Source: Climacium dendroides (Eukaryota; Streptophyta; Bryopsida; Hypnales; Climaciaceae). Taken from it: a stretch of 64,000 bases of DNA. Shown here in pieces: positions 1 to 9,830 of this stretch; the stretch's first letter is position 1; every line of letters starts with the position of its first letter. Where the stretch lies: positions 22,696,047-22,760,046 of the forward strand of contig OX467087.1 of assembly GCA_950106755.1 (NCBI GenBank). The letters run 5' to 3'. The translations under genes and the position numbers were made by a program. Below the pieces are notes generated by a model. It was not told where the DNA came from, did no database searches, and worked only from the letters and a program-made list of their open reading frames with translations.

Positions 1-1310
1 AGATTAAAATCTTCATCTATATTTATTCATTAATAAATCCAACAGTAGGATATTTTGGTTAACTTATTAGAATACACCCTCCCAAAATTTTAGAATAAAA
101 GAACTTACTAATTGCAAGCATGTGATAAAAATTATGACAAGAAGTATTTTCAACTTTTCCCAAATAGTTAGGTTTCATCTTTCAAACTTTTTACACAAAA
201 TATGTAGATCCTACAACTTGTTATTCTCCATAATATCTTAAAAAAATAAATTATGAATATATATAAAATACTTCAACAAATAGTATTTCATATTCATGTT
301 TGAGAAAAAATAATAAAGAGAAAGAAATAGAGTATGATTCAAAATACTAAATTGTTAAGAATCTAGTTATAGAATTACAAAATTGAAAATTTTCAATCCC
401 AATGGTTATAATGTTGAAATAAACAATCTACATTCAATGACTTTTTTTATTAAAAATATTGAAAATTGAGTTGAATGAAAGACTCCAAAGTTTATTTTAG
501 AGTAGAGAATCCATAATTGCCCACAATCTAAAGCTCCTCATAACTTCCATCTTATCAATCAAAATGGAATGATTAAAAGCTTTATACATATATGCAAATC
601 TAGGAAAGCAAGTTCAAATTTTTATTTCTAAAGAAAATCATTTTTTGAGTTGTTCGAAGAGCATCAAAAATTACATATCATACAATAATTTTTTAACCAT
701 TTAGTCAAAGGTTATAAAAAAAAATTGTTGCACCTTAAAGCTACTCCTTGAGCACATATTGTGTGAAAATTTCAACTATAAAAATAAAAATTCTGTTTGT
801 AGTGAATTGTCCAATATATCTTTATTGTCAAATAAACGCAGTTTGGTCTTTCAGGGGGTAGTTTCAATAATTTGTACTTAAAGATATACCTAAGATTCTT
901 TCTAAATATTATATTTTTCCTCAAATGGCGACAAAAAATCCATCATGTAGCTATTTTGGAATCAACTCCTAAAAGACTAGGTGCTCAAATTTTGAACAAC
1001 AGATGAATGCAAATACATCCTAAGCACATAGAAATTACAATGCACTTCTAAAGTTGGGTGTCAAAGGTGAGAGGGTTGTATAAAGACAATTTAAAATCAC
1101 TTGAAATTCCATCATTTTTAAGAAACCATATAAATTTTTACAAAAACAGCCTACTTGTAATCTGACCTCTACGGAGGTACACTAGGAAAACAAAAATTCC
1201 ACCTAGCCAAGCCCATCCGAACCAATCCCCCCTTGACCTTTTGCATTAACCATGGAATATTTTTTTTAAGATGATTTCTTGTTGGCTAGGTCTCTCCCCC
1301 AAAACAATTT
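1..1310. other. AT-rich intergenic DNA with decayed repeat
   Basis: No reading frame of note. The part at about 300-830 is recognisably the reverse complement of about 10260-10760: shared phrases run in the same order but inverted, with many small gaps and substitutions. This marks it as an old dispersed repeat. The rest is low-complexity A/T-rich sequence in which I see no gene. Confidence 0.6.
300..830 (-). repeat. Diverged dispersed repeat, inverted copy of 10260-10760
   Basis: Read on the minus strand, this stretch follows 10260-10760 block by block, including the ACTCAATTTTCAATATTTTT block and the 'cataacttcc/ggatgaaagttatgaag' block. Divergence is high, so the insertions are old. No coding remnant identifies the element class. 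Confidence 0.6.
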
Positions 1311-1460
1311 CACTACTAGAAAATTTTGTTTTTCTGTTGTTTTGGTCACGTTGATCCGGTCAAAATTTGACAAAAATATGTTGAATTCAACATATTTTTG
1401 TCAAATTTTGACCGGATCAACGTGACCAAAACAACAGAAAAACAAAATTTTCTAGTAGTG
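1311..1460. mobile_element. CACTA-type palindromic MITE
   Basis: Two 75-bp arms form a perfect inverted repeat, with no spacer, around a central GAATTC (axis between 1385 and 1386). The ends read CACTACTAGAAAA and its complement, the hallmark terminus of CACTA (En/Spm, DTC) transposons. TTT flanks both sides, matching the 3-bp target duplication of that superfamily. There is no room for a transposase, so it must be mobilised in trans. Perfect arms suggest a recent insertion. Confidence 0.85.
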
Positions 1461-2948
1461 TTTGTAGTAGGCATTCCTTGAAGTGTTTGACTTGAAAATC
1501 ATCCAAGATGGAATTTTTGTCCAAATTAAGTATTTTTTCTATCATGGAAAGATAATTTGACAAATTATATGAAATTTAAAAAAAAATATTGCCATGGGAT
1601 CTAGGCACCCCTTGAAGTTGGACAATGACTATACAATGGTTGCATAGGTGTTTAGGGGTTAATCCCTAAAGGAAGGTTCAAAGTCTTCAAATTAATTTTT
1701 TTAGGATTTTCGGAGGTTCCTATGATGTCAAATTTTACTATTGTTTTTTGAAGCTAAAAAATCTATTAGATTTCTATGAGTACATATTTTATTTCATTTG
1801 GTGCCCAAAACAAAAACGATCGTGGGGTGTAGATTACTTGCTATCTCACTATTGGGATTGGGATTTTTTAACTTCATTTTAGAACTATTGACAATTTGAT
1901 TTTCCCTTTCATTTTATACCTACTAACACTTAATAATTTTTTTTAAGAATGAAAATTAATTTTTAAGTTTGAATTTTTTTCTTAGATTTTCAACTTAATT
2001 TTCCACCTTGAAAATTTAAACCTCAAAACTATGTACTGCAAAAATTACAATTAAGAGGATTTAAAGTTTGAAAACCTTGCAAAGCAAAGTGCAAAATCAT
2101 TAGTAAGGTGCACTAATATTTTATAATCTACATGGATTGGTCAAAGTAGCTAATTTTTTTTACACATTTTCATACAAGTGTAATGCAAGATACTAAGATT
2201 AAATATTAAAAACATTATTTTTTCCCATCATCATAGGCCTTTGTACTATAAATGATAAGTTTTGAAGTATTTTAAGCGAAACAATGTTTGTTTTTAAGAA
2301 AATCCAATCTTGGCATGTGATATTGGAAGATACACTCTATCAAGCACTTACAATGTTGCAAATAGGTGAGGTTTAGATAGTTGGTCCATTCCCAATATAA
2401 ACATTTTATTGACGTTGATTTTTCATATTGGAGTTAACCTTATTTATTTGAAAATAGATACCTTCACCTTAACCCTGTAAGGACCTTGAGGCTAAAAAGT
2501 AGCCAATCGATGATTTGTCACATCATTGTAGAAGTAAATAATGCCCCTATTGGTAAAAAAAATTAGATAATTTTTGGCAAAGTACCTTAGGTAATAGATA
2601 TCATCTTTTCAAGGTTAACCTTGTATGGATGTTGACAAACCTAAAATGTTGACAAACCTAAAATGACAAATCTAATGGATGATTTCATTCATTGTTAATT
2701 GTACAAACAAAAAAATGCACCTATTTGTTCAATAGTCAAAGTATTTTGGTGACTACCTTGATCATGATTAAAGGATAAAACCGAAAACAACATTGAAAAC
2801 ATAAAATGTCCAATGGATGACTCTCTCTATTATTATAGAAACATTGAATATATCTATTGGTTCAAAAAATTGAATCATGTTTGAGTGAGGAGTGAATATC
2901 TATCACCAAGGTGACATCCTTTTAGGATTAATCAATTGTAAATATCTA
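1461..2948. other. Intergenic, decayed repeats, no gene seen
   Basis: AT-rich sequence without a credible reading frame. It contains a copy of a dispersed repeat at about 1840-2110 (annotated separately). The phrase TTAATCCCTAAAGGA near 1660 also occurs near 58975. Around 2460-2950 is a low-complexity stretch that looks internally repetitive, with recurrent 'aatgtccaatggatga'-like phrases. Confidence 0.5.
1840..2110 (+). repeat. Dispersed repeat family R1, copy
   Basis: It shares an ordered set of phrases with 17060-17300 and 35920-36060 (same strand) and with 35400-35620 and 46870-47050 (opposite strand). The core is 'catcttagagctattnacaa', then a pyrimidine-rich tract, then 'tctacttaacaatttttta'. 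Copies differ by many substitutions. This looks like pieces of one larger, long-dead element; its class cannot be told. Confidence 0.6.
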
Positions 2949-3180
2949 GCTAGGGGCAAACTGGACCCCTTACTTATTCCCAAGGGAAAATGCTGAATTT
3001 TTTAGTTTGACATACATGATAAATTTTTCAAATTTTGAATCCTCATTTTCAATCAGAGGCCTTAGATTAGTTAGAATAGGTGCAGAAGATAAAGTAATCA
3101 AGCACAAAATATCTTACCTAAAGGTCTGATTTGGCACTTAGGTACTGAAATTGAATTTTTATGTCAGATTCTTATAGGAC
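2949..3180 (+). repeat. Half copy of the fold-back family
   Basis: This matches the left arm of the element at 3371-3798 in order: a 'ctggacccc' end, then 'gaattttttagtttgacatacatga', then 'tcaatcagaggcc', then 'ttagattagttag'. I see no matching right arm, so it is a truncated or solo-arm copy. The DNA between it and the complete element (3181-3370) has no gene and contains related 'cccccttggaatgacctta' sequence. Confidence 0.55.
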
Positions 3181-3370
3181 CGCATCACCTCACACCATTC
3201 ACAAGATGACATGTAGAACTTTTTTACAAAATTGACTTAATTTATACTGAATATGACCTTCGCGTAAAGCAGGGTGGCTTTTATTTTCCATGCCCCCTTG
3301 GAATGACCTTAGGAGTCGGTTCATCCCAACCAAATCTCCACCACTATTGATCCCCTCCCCTCAAGAGTCC

Positions 3371-3798
3371 GGGGAGAATTGGACCCCTCGCTTGGCCCCT
3401 TGGGAAATCACTGAATTTTTTTATTTGCCACACATGACAAAATGATTTTGAATTCATATTTGCAATCAAAGGCCCCCCAATTAGTCTATTAGGGGAGATG
3501 TTTAAGATCAATTAATCAATCTAAAAATAGGGTTAGTTTTTTTTAACATGCACCCCTATAATGACTTGGAGAGGGGTTGGGTGAATTGTCCCCCTCGCTC
3601 ATCCCGCCTAAGTCATTCTACGGGTTGCATATAAAAAAAAAGACCCCTATTTTGAGCTTGATTACTTTATGTGCTTTCCTAGTAGACTAATTTTGGGGCC
3701 TCTGATTGCAATTCTGAATTCAAAATTTGCAAATTTTATCATGTGTGGCAAATAAAAAATTTCCAGTGTTTTCCCTCGGAGGGGGTCAGTTCACCCCT
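3371..3798. mobile_element. Fold-back element next to gene 1
   Basis: Two imperfect arms of about 130-150 bp are inverted around a centre near 3585. The left arm (3371-3500) and the reverse complement of the right arm (about 3660-3798) share a 'ggacccc/tgacccc' end, ATTTGCCACACATGA, a 'tgaattca' block, GCAATCAAAGGCC and TTAGTCTA. The same arm core occurs in 31795-32221 and 43301-43568. There is no coding capacity. It ends about 340 bp before the start codon of the first CFL1-like gene, so it sits in that gene's promoter or leader. Confidence 0.7.
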
Positions 3799-4134
3799 GC
3801 ATGAAATTTGGAAGTAGCACCTTCACCTGCCCTGCCCTGCCCGGTTTTTTTCCCTTGCTCTCGGAGTCAAACGGGAAGCTTTATTACCGAAGCGGCTCCC
3901 CCAAGAATAGCATCCCCCAGCACCCCCGATTTCCTCCCCTCAACCTCAAAACCACACCAACTCCCCGTGTCTGTTTGTTTCTATTCCATTCCCTCTTCCA
4001 CAACATTCGCAAACCTCCCCATCAGCTCCCCTTCTCTGCCTCCTTGCTCGCTTCCCCACCTCCCAACACTGGTGGGCAAGGACACTGCAAGGTGTAACTT
4101 CAGCTGTGAAGAAGATTGAGGAACTGGTGGGGCG
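3799..4134 (+). promoter_or_regulatory. Pyrimidine-rich upstream/leader region of gene 1
   Basis: Base composition switches abruptly at about 3800, from AT-rich repeat to C/T-rich DNA (many CCCC and TCCCT runs, 3830-4060), and stays GC-richer into the coding region. Such a tract is typical of a plant core promoter plus 5' leader. I see no good TATA box. An in-frame TGA at 4117-4119 closes the reading frame just before the ATG at 4135. Confidence 0.4.
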
Positions 4135-5465
4135 ATGGCGATGGCGGTGGCGATGGAACCCACAGCATGGCGAGGCGGGGATGGAACCCACCCAGGGAAG
4201 ACCAAGAGCACGAGCCCAGCCACAGCGTGGGGAGCGGATGCGCAGAAACTAATGCAAATGATGATGGGGCAACTGCACACTTCGCGCGACACTCCAGGAG
4301 GGGAGGCTCCAGTGGCTTCTCCCCAATTGAGCACCCTGGATTTGTTCGGACAAGCAGATCCGAGTTTCTCTCAATTGACGTCGGCGTCACCCGAGTTTCT
4401 GGAATTGGAGCCCGAGGAGCCTCTGCCTTCGGGATGGGAGAAGTGCTTGGACCTCAAGGTAGGGAATACCCAATTCAGCAACTCGAATTGGGAGACCTAG
4501 AATACGATAGTAGCAGAGCTTTTTCCTTCCTTTTGAATTGCAGTTGTTCACCGAATTCTGAGCAGTGTGGTGGTGGTTTTCAGAGTGGGAAGCTGTACTA
4601 CGTGGAGAAAAGCTCAGGCGTGAGCACATTCAACGACCCCCGCAAGCAGCTCTCCGCTCATGAGTTTCTGGGGAGCAAAAGCTCGGAGACGTTGCGTTTG
4701 AAAGCCTCCTCGTCGTCTCCATCGGAAACTCCGGGAGCTTCCTTGCGTCTGTTGCAAACAACCCGGGACTGGAACAACTTGCAACAACTAGATGTAGCCT
4801 TGGCCACCAGTGGGGTAGAGCAAAGCCTCGAGGACGAGGACTCCAACGTCGAGCTCGACCTCAACTTAGCAGCCGGCGGCTCATCATCCCCTTCTCCCAG
4901 CTCACGAAGACAAACGGTGTGCACCATGGAGATGATCAAAAACGCCTTGCGAAGAAGCGAGAATCCGAGTATGGGTGTGCAAAAGCGCGAGTTTCACCAG
5001 AAGCTTTCGACTGTGTCTTCTTCGTTTTCCTCTCTCACGTCCAGTCGCTCGGATCCCATAGATTCTTGTGTCGCGCCTTCGCCGTCCACTAGCAGTTCCT
5101 CTTCCACGTCCTCCAGAAGCGCCCCCACTGTTGAGCAATCCACTGTGAAGTCCAGCTCTACTTCCACAGGGTACGATTACCACATGCTCAACTGGAATTT
5201 TGCACCTTCGTTGTGTATCAAGTGCATGGTTTTCGTGATTGGTTGGTGAAGCCCGAAGTTTGTTTTTCACTGATTTTGGTTTGGTTGCAGGGTTTGTGAT
5301 GATGATGGTGATGTGGCGTTGGTGATGGGAGCTTGCACACGGTGCCTCATGTACGTGATGCTGAAGAAAAGGGACCCCAAGTGTCCGAGGTGTGAGAGTG
5401 CGGTGCCGGTGGACTTCTGTGAGCCTCCTTGCAAGAGGCAAAGAGTGGGATTGGAGAGGAGATAG
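4135..5465 (+). CDS. CFL1-like WW-domain protein, three exons
   Basis: Exons 4135-4458, 4584-5170 and 5291-5465 give 361 aa. The donors are AAG/GTAGGG and AGG/GTACGA and the acceptors TTTTCAG and TTGCAG; phases match. The start is the first ATG after an in-frame TGA. The WW domain spans about residues 97-128 and is split by intron 1. W101, the Tyr pair Y113-Y114 and P127 are present, but the second Trp is F124. An LxLxL repression-type (EAR-like) motif lies at 199-203, a VCTMExxxxAL block at 220-230, and a C-terminal C-x2-C-x12-C-x2-C knuckle at C319, C322, C335 and C338, followed by basic KRQR. Plant CFL1 proteins are WW-domain regulators reported to bind HD-ZIP IV factors and affect cuticle and leaf form; nuclear repressor activity here is inferred. 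Retention of intron 1 or 2 would end translation early, at 4500 or 5249. The homologue at 26353-27627 faces it. Confidence 0.85.
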
Positions 5466-7078
5466 TTTAGGCTGGGTTAGATTAGCGCGAGCAAAATTTT
5501 ACAGGAGCTTCATCCTCTTGGTTCTTTGTGGAAGGGAAGAACTGGGATGATGAGGGACAGGGAGGAGTTTTGACTAAATAAGGTTCAAGCGCTCAAAATG
5601 GGCTCCAACGTTTCCTCCTCTTTTTCTTGTACAGTGTAGAAGGTTTACTTGTAGGAAGAGCTCAAAACTCACTTGTATCATGGTTGCGTTTCTGATGCAA
5701 CAGCAATTGAATGCCACCATTTTGGTTTCTTTCTTCCCCGATCATGTGTTTCTGGCTTTCGGTTTTGATTACATTGGCGTAGACATTACATTGCATCCCA
5801 ATCTGATAGCATCGCCACTCCTACCTCTCAATATACTTTTAAAAAGAGTCTTTCTAGATGCATGGCGTTGGAAGTCAAGAATTTGAGAGTTTTTGAATTG
5901 GAGCTACATTAGAAATTCACCTAACACAATCGCGAGAAAATCTTGGTTTGGGTCACGAACTATTGGGAGAAGAACCGCAAACACTTCGGAAACTAGGGCT
6001 CACTTCAAAATTTGCTGAAATCTGTTTATGTCGTTCAAATTTGCACGCTTCGTTGCGGTGATCAATTTTGTTTTACGTATGATCCGTATGTAGGGGCGTT
6101 TCGATACTCTGATGTTCAGATGTAGATTTGCTTATGTCTAATTTCATGCGAACGAAACAGAATGCACATTCAATGATAATACTACCGTACTGTATCAAGT
6201 TCTAATCGATGTGAAAATTTGAAATCCGCTCAAGAAAAACAAAGACTCCACTGAATCGGTTGCTCAATCGAATAGGATTGCGTATTTTAGTCGATTAGAG
6301 TAACCTCCTTGCGAACATTATGACCCTGCTTCAAGAATGTTAGACCCAAGTTCGTAGACCTCTCCATTGGTCCAACTTACTTACACCAGTACCTTCCTCA
6401 AATCCTTTCGCAAATTAAATTCATTTGGAATTCCATCAGACCACAGTGAGCACTCCAGAGAGAGAGAGACCCAATTCCCGCATATCCGCATCTCCGTTTC
6501 AATGGTTCCCAAGAAGCTCACGCAAAGCAAGAGAGAGTGAACGTGACATTGAACTGCTGTCTTTATGAACTTCCAGACGCCCACAGTAGGCTACAACACC
6601 TCTGAACCCAAGTAACTTAAAAAGGTAGGTGAGAGACCAACTTACAGATGGATCCCCGCCCCTGAATTTTCTCTCTCCACATTTAATTCTGCTGCAAGTC
6701 AGTCCCCCCTGCATCAATAGAAGAATCTCCACAACACAAACATCACTTACAACTCTCTCTTTTAAATTTTTTTTTTTTTTTTTTTCAAAAACGAAAAAGG
6801 CTAAAAAAGAAGACCCAAAAAGAAAAAAAAACCACCACGTCTCCGACTCTGCATGTGAATCGGAGCCCCTTCTCTCCCCCTCTTCCATTAAGCAGCTTTT
6901 ATTATGGTGTCAATACACGTCTCCCTCGAACTTCACTCTCATTCAATTCCACGCCGACAATTTGGGGGTTCCAATTGATGGAAGGAGGGCTTCCTCACCT
7001 GCAGGGAAGTTGCCGCGGCGCTCCTTGGAAACAGCTCCCGAGCCATAGTCAAAATTCAGGTGCACGAATGGCAGAGCC

Positions 7079-7190
7079 CACCCTTCGCCCCCTTTTTCCC
7101 CTTCTTCTTTTTTCCTTTTTTTTCCTTTCCTCTTTTTTTTCTTTTTCTTTTTTTTCTCTTCCCCTTTTCTTTTCTTTTCTTTCGCATTGG
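7079..7190. repeat. T/C-rich low-complexity tract
   Basis: Over 100 bp consist almost only of T and C in alternating poly-T and CTT/CCTT runs. It is strand-asymmetric (polypurine on the minus strand). No function can be assigned from sequence. Confidence 0.7.
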
Positions 7191-7483
7191 GACTGGTGAA
7201 GTGATGATCCGATCCCTATAACAACTGAACATCACTCAGCTTTTGAGTTTTCTTCTCGTGGTGGATGGTAATTACTGAACGTAGCTTAATGACAGCTACA
7301 AAGTTCAAAGCTTTACTGCTACAATCGAGGACACGTGTCCCAAAGTTTGGGTGAAAATCTTTGAGTTTGGATGGGTGTGTTTTTTGTTTTGTTTTTTGTT
7401 TTTTTGACACAAATGAACAGGGGTTTGGGTTTGGGGGTTTGGGGGAGCTTCAGTTGCATGCATCATTTACCTTAACTAAAGTT

Positions 7484-7500
7484 ACCCCCCCCCCCCCCCG
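7484..7500. repeat. Poly-C homopolymer between GTTA half-palindromes
   Basis: A run of about 15 cytosines lies between 'aagtta' and 'ggttaac', so the flanks are near-palindromic. Homopolymer length is prone to sequencing error. Confidence 0.7.
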
Positions 7501-9048
7501 GTTAACATGGATCCCGAGGAGAATATTCTAAAACCTACTCCTGTAGTTAGCAGCTGAGACTTGAATGTGGAGTTATTATGGAGTGGATCATGCTTCATTC
7601 ATAGTCATAGTTATAAGGTTGCATGACTTGGATCTTTTTTTGAAGTGGGATACAGACAAGTGGACTGCCGCATGCCCAGTTTCGTAAGAGTTAAGGTAGT
7701 ATCAACCAGAAAAAGAGAGAGAGAGAGAGAGCGAGGGGAAAAAAAGAAAAAAGACTTATTACGGTGGTGATGTAATAACAAACTTGGCTGCTCGGCATGG
7801 ACCGAAAAGGGTGGCCATTAAAGAAATTCGGAGGATGGTTTTTCATGGCCAACCCCTTCAAATACTCGGCTGGTTAACCCTTTTTAAATTTTTTGTTTTG
7901 GGGTTCTAAATTTTGAAAAGGTCAGCCAAATATACTTCCCCTTTTCCGCTGCATTCACACAACTAACTTAAGTTATAGCTCGACCTCCAAACAAAACTAA
8001 GGTAAGCGTGCCAAAAAACCCCAAAAAAACAAAGGTAAGCTTAGATGCCAAACAAGAGCTCTCCCCACTTTTTGCCATGTGGATGCCACTCATTCGTACG
8101 ACCCCCCTGTGGCCAGCAAGGATCTTTCCCAGGCCCGGCACATAATGGGGCGCAAGTAATAACTTCAGTTCGACTGACTGCAGTTTTGTTTTTTTTTCTT
8201 CTCCAATAACTTATTGTCATCAAAACAGCCCCCCACACATTCAATTCCTCTGGACCCAGGGCACCCAACTCTTTCCCGACCCCAAACTGGTACCGAAAAA
8301 TAGTACACCTCTTTCCATTTTTTAAACGTTTCTGAAACGAATTCACCTTTAATTCCATGGCAGAAAGCTTGGAGAACCGAATAAATCGAAAAATCCAGGG
8401 AACGTACAAGGGGGCCTCCTTTACCCCAGCCAGTGTTCTAGAACCCACTAAAAACTTCATCCATCCCTGGCTCCCGGCCCTTTCGGTATATCATCCATCC
8501 GATTCAGTGGATGGATGGCTTCCACTGCAGTTCAGTTCAGTTCCAGTCACAAGTACCCGGGTGGGTTTTTTTCCCTTCTTCTTTTCATTTTTTTAAAAAT
8601 TTATTTTTTTCCTGTTTCTGTTTTTTTTTTCTTCTGAAAACGAACCCATTTCCGAATTTTTTAAATGTTTCTTTTTGAAAAGAGGCTTTGTACTTGCCAG
8701 TTCTCTCCCCCGCCTGTCTGAGATTCATGAGCGGGTATTGTCGTAGCAGGACGGGGTTTAGGGCCATCAAAGCCGAAGCCTGGGAACCATAAAGGCCCAA
8801 GGCTTCTGGGGAGTTGCAACGTCAGGGGCCCAGTGGGAGTAATGAATGAAGTTGGATGAGAACCTCATTAAGTTCAGTAGCACCCCAGCACCTCGAATCA
8901 CTGCACGTCAGATACTACTATGAAGGGGACGGAAACGAAAACACACGAATTAAATCCCACCTCAGCTATTTCCTTCCTTCCCTTTTTTATTTTTTTATTT
9001 TCAGTAAGAGTCATGATTATTAATTTAATTGTTTTTTTTCTGGAAAAC

Positions 9049-9091
9049 ACATGGAAAATTTCCATTATTATTGTTATTATTATTTGTTTTA

Positions 9092-9135
<44 letters not shown>

Positions 9136-9136
9136 T
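9049..9136. repeat. Interrupted (ATT/AAT)n microsatellite
   Basis: TTA/ATT trinucleotide runs switch to AAT runs and back to ATT, making a self-complementary hairpin-prone array between about 9060 and 9134. Simple repeat, no gene. Confidence 0.85.
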
Positions 9137-9436
9137 CCTTTTTTTTTAAGGTGAGATATACTATTTATTAATATGGGGAGCAGTACTATTGGGTTGCCTT
9201 TACTTTCTTCTTCTAATCATCACAGCTCTGGCAAGGCCGTTGGACGACATTGGGAGGTCTTTATGGGGGACCTGATGTCAAAATGCCGTGTCCTTCTGAA
9301 CTAGCTCCGTCGCAATTAACCCTCCATCAGTCAGGGGATGGAAAAATGGACCATTTAATGGGGGGGCGGTCAAAGGGGGGGCGATGACCGGATATCATCC
9401 AGATGGATGGATGTAGGGAATGTGAGAGAGACGAGA

Positions 9437-9457
9437 GACGGACGGACGGACGGACGG
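9437..9457. repeat. (GACG)n tetranucleotide repeat
   Basis: Five tandem GACG units sit inside a wider purine-rich stretch (about 9380-9515) with further CAGA, GGAC and GAGA motifs. Confidence 0.8.
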
Positions 9458-9559
9458 AGCCAGACAGACGGAGAGCCAGACAGTCATTGGACGGAGGGGA
9501 CGGACAGACAGCTCCTTCCGCTGAGCCCAACCGGTGAATTTAAAAGGTTGTCTGCAATG

Positions 9560-9830
9560 GAAGCCACCTTTTAAAGAGCTGATTGCCTTTCCGGGGAAGC
9601 TAAACCCCTTCAAACAATTTTCAGTGAATGTTACAGAGCAGGAGGAAGGAAAATTGGCATCAAACCCATGTCATTTCGTGTTTTTATGACCTTTGTAGAA
9701 TTGGTTACAAATTTCTCGAAGTTGAAATACAACAGTCACTAAAAGCAACCACCTCTTAAAACGTACACTACTAGTACATTGAAAAAAGCAAATTGTACCT
9801 TTTGTATTAGGGGAGGCAACCCATCCATTC
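9560..9830 (+). mobile_element. GTAAGGTAG-family non-autonomous element, diverged copy
   Basis: It shares ordered blocks with the copy at 54379-54778: 'ccttttaaagagctgatt', AATTGGCATC, 'acccatgtcatttcgtg', a 'ttgtagaattggtt' block, ACCACCTCTTAAAA and paired GTACA motifs. No terminal repeat survives clearly here, so the boundaries are approximate. It is the most diverged of five copies in the window, all in the same orientation. Confidence 0.6.

Larger units (their letters stand above)
5466..9559. other. 3' flank and mixed intergenic DNA, no gene seen
   Basis: The first 200 bp are the probable 3' untranslated region of gene 1. Beyond it are two GC-richer patches, about 6440-7200 and 8040-8960, with promoter-like pyrimidine and purine tracts, an AG run at about 7711-7731 and many homopolymers. 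No long reading frame, splice-consistent exon set or recognisable protein appears on either strand. These patches could be remnants of genes or unmethylated regulatory DNA; I cannot tell which. Confidence 0.4.

Noticed and set aside
4116..5249. A continuous plus-strand frame through gene 1 without introns
   Set aside because: Its first part is out of frame with the WW N-terminal half (GWEKCLDLK), and it ends in intron 2 before the conserved knuckle. Splicing restores both halves of the WW domain and the C-terminus.
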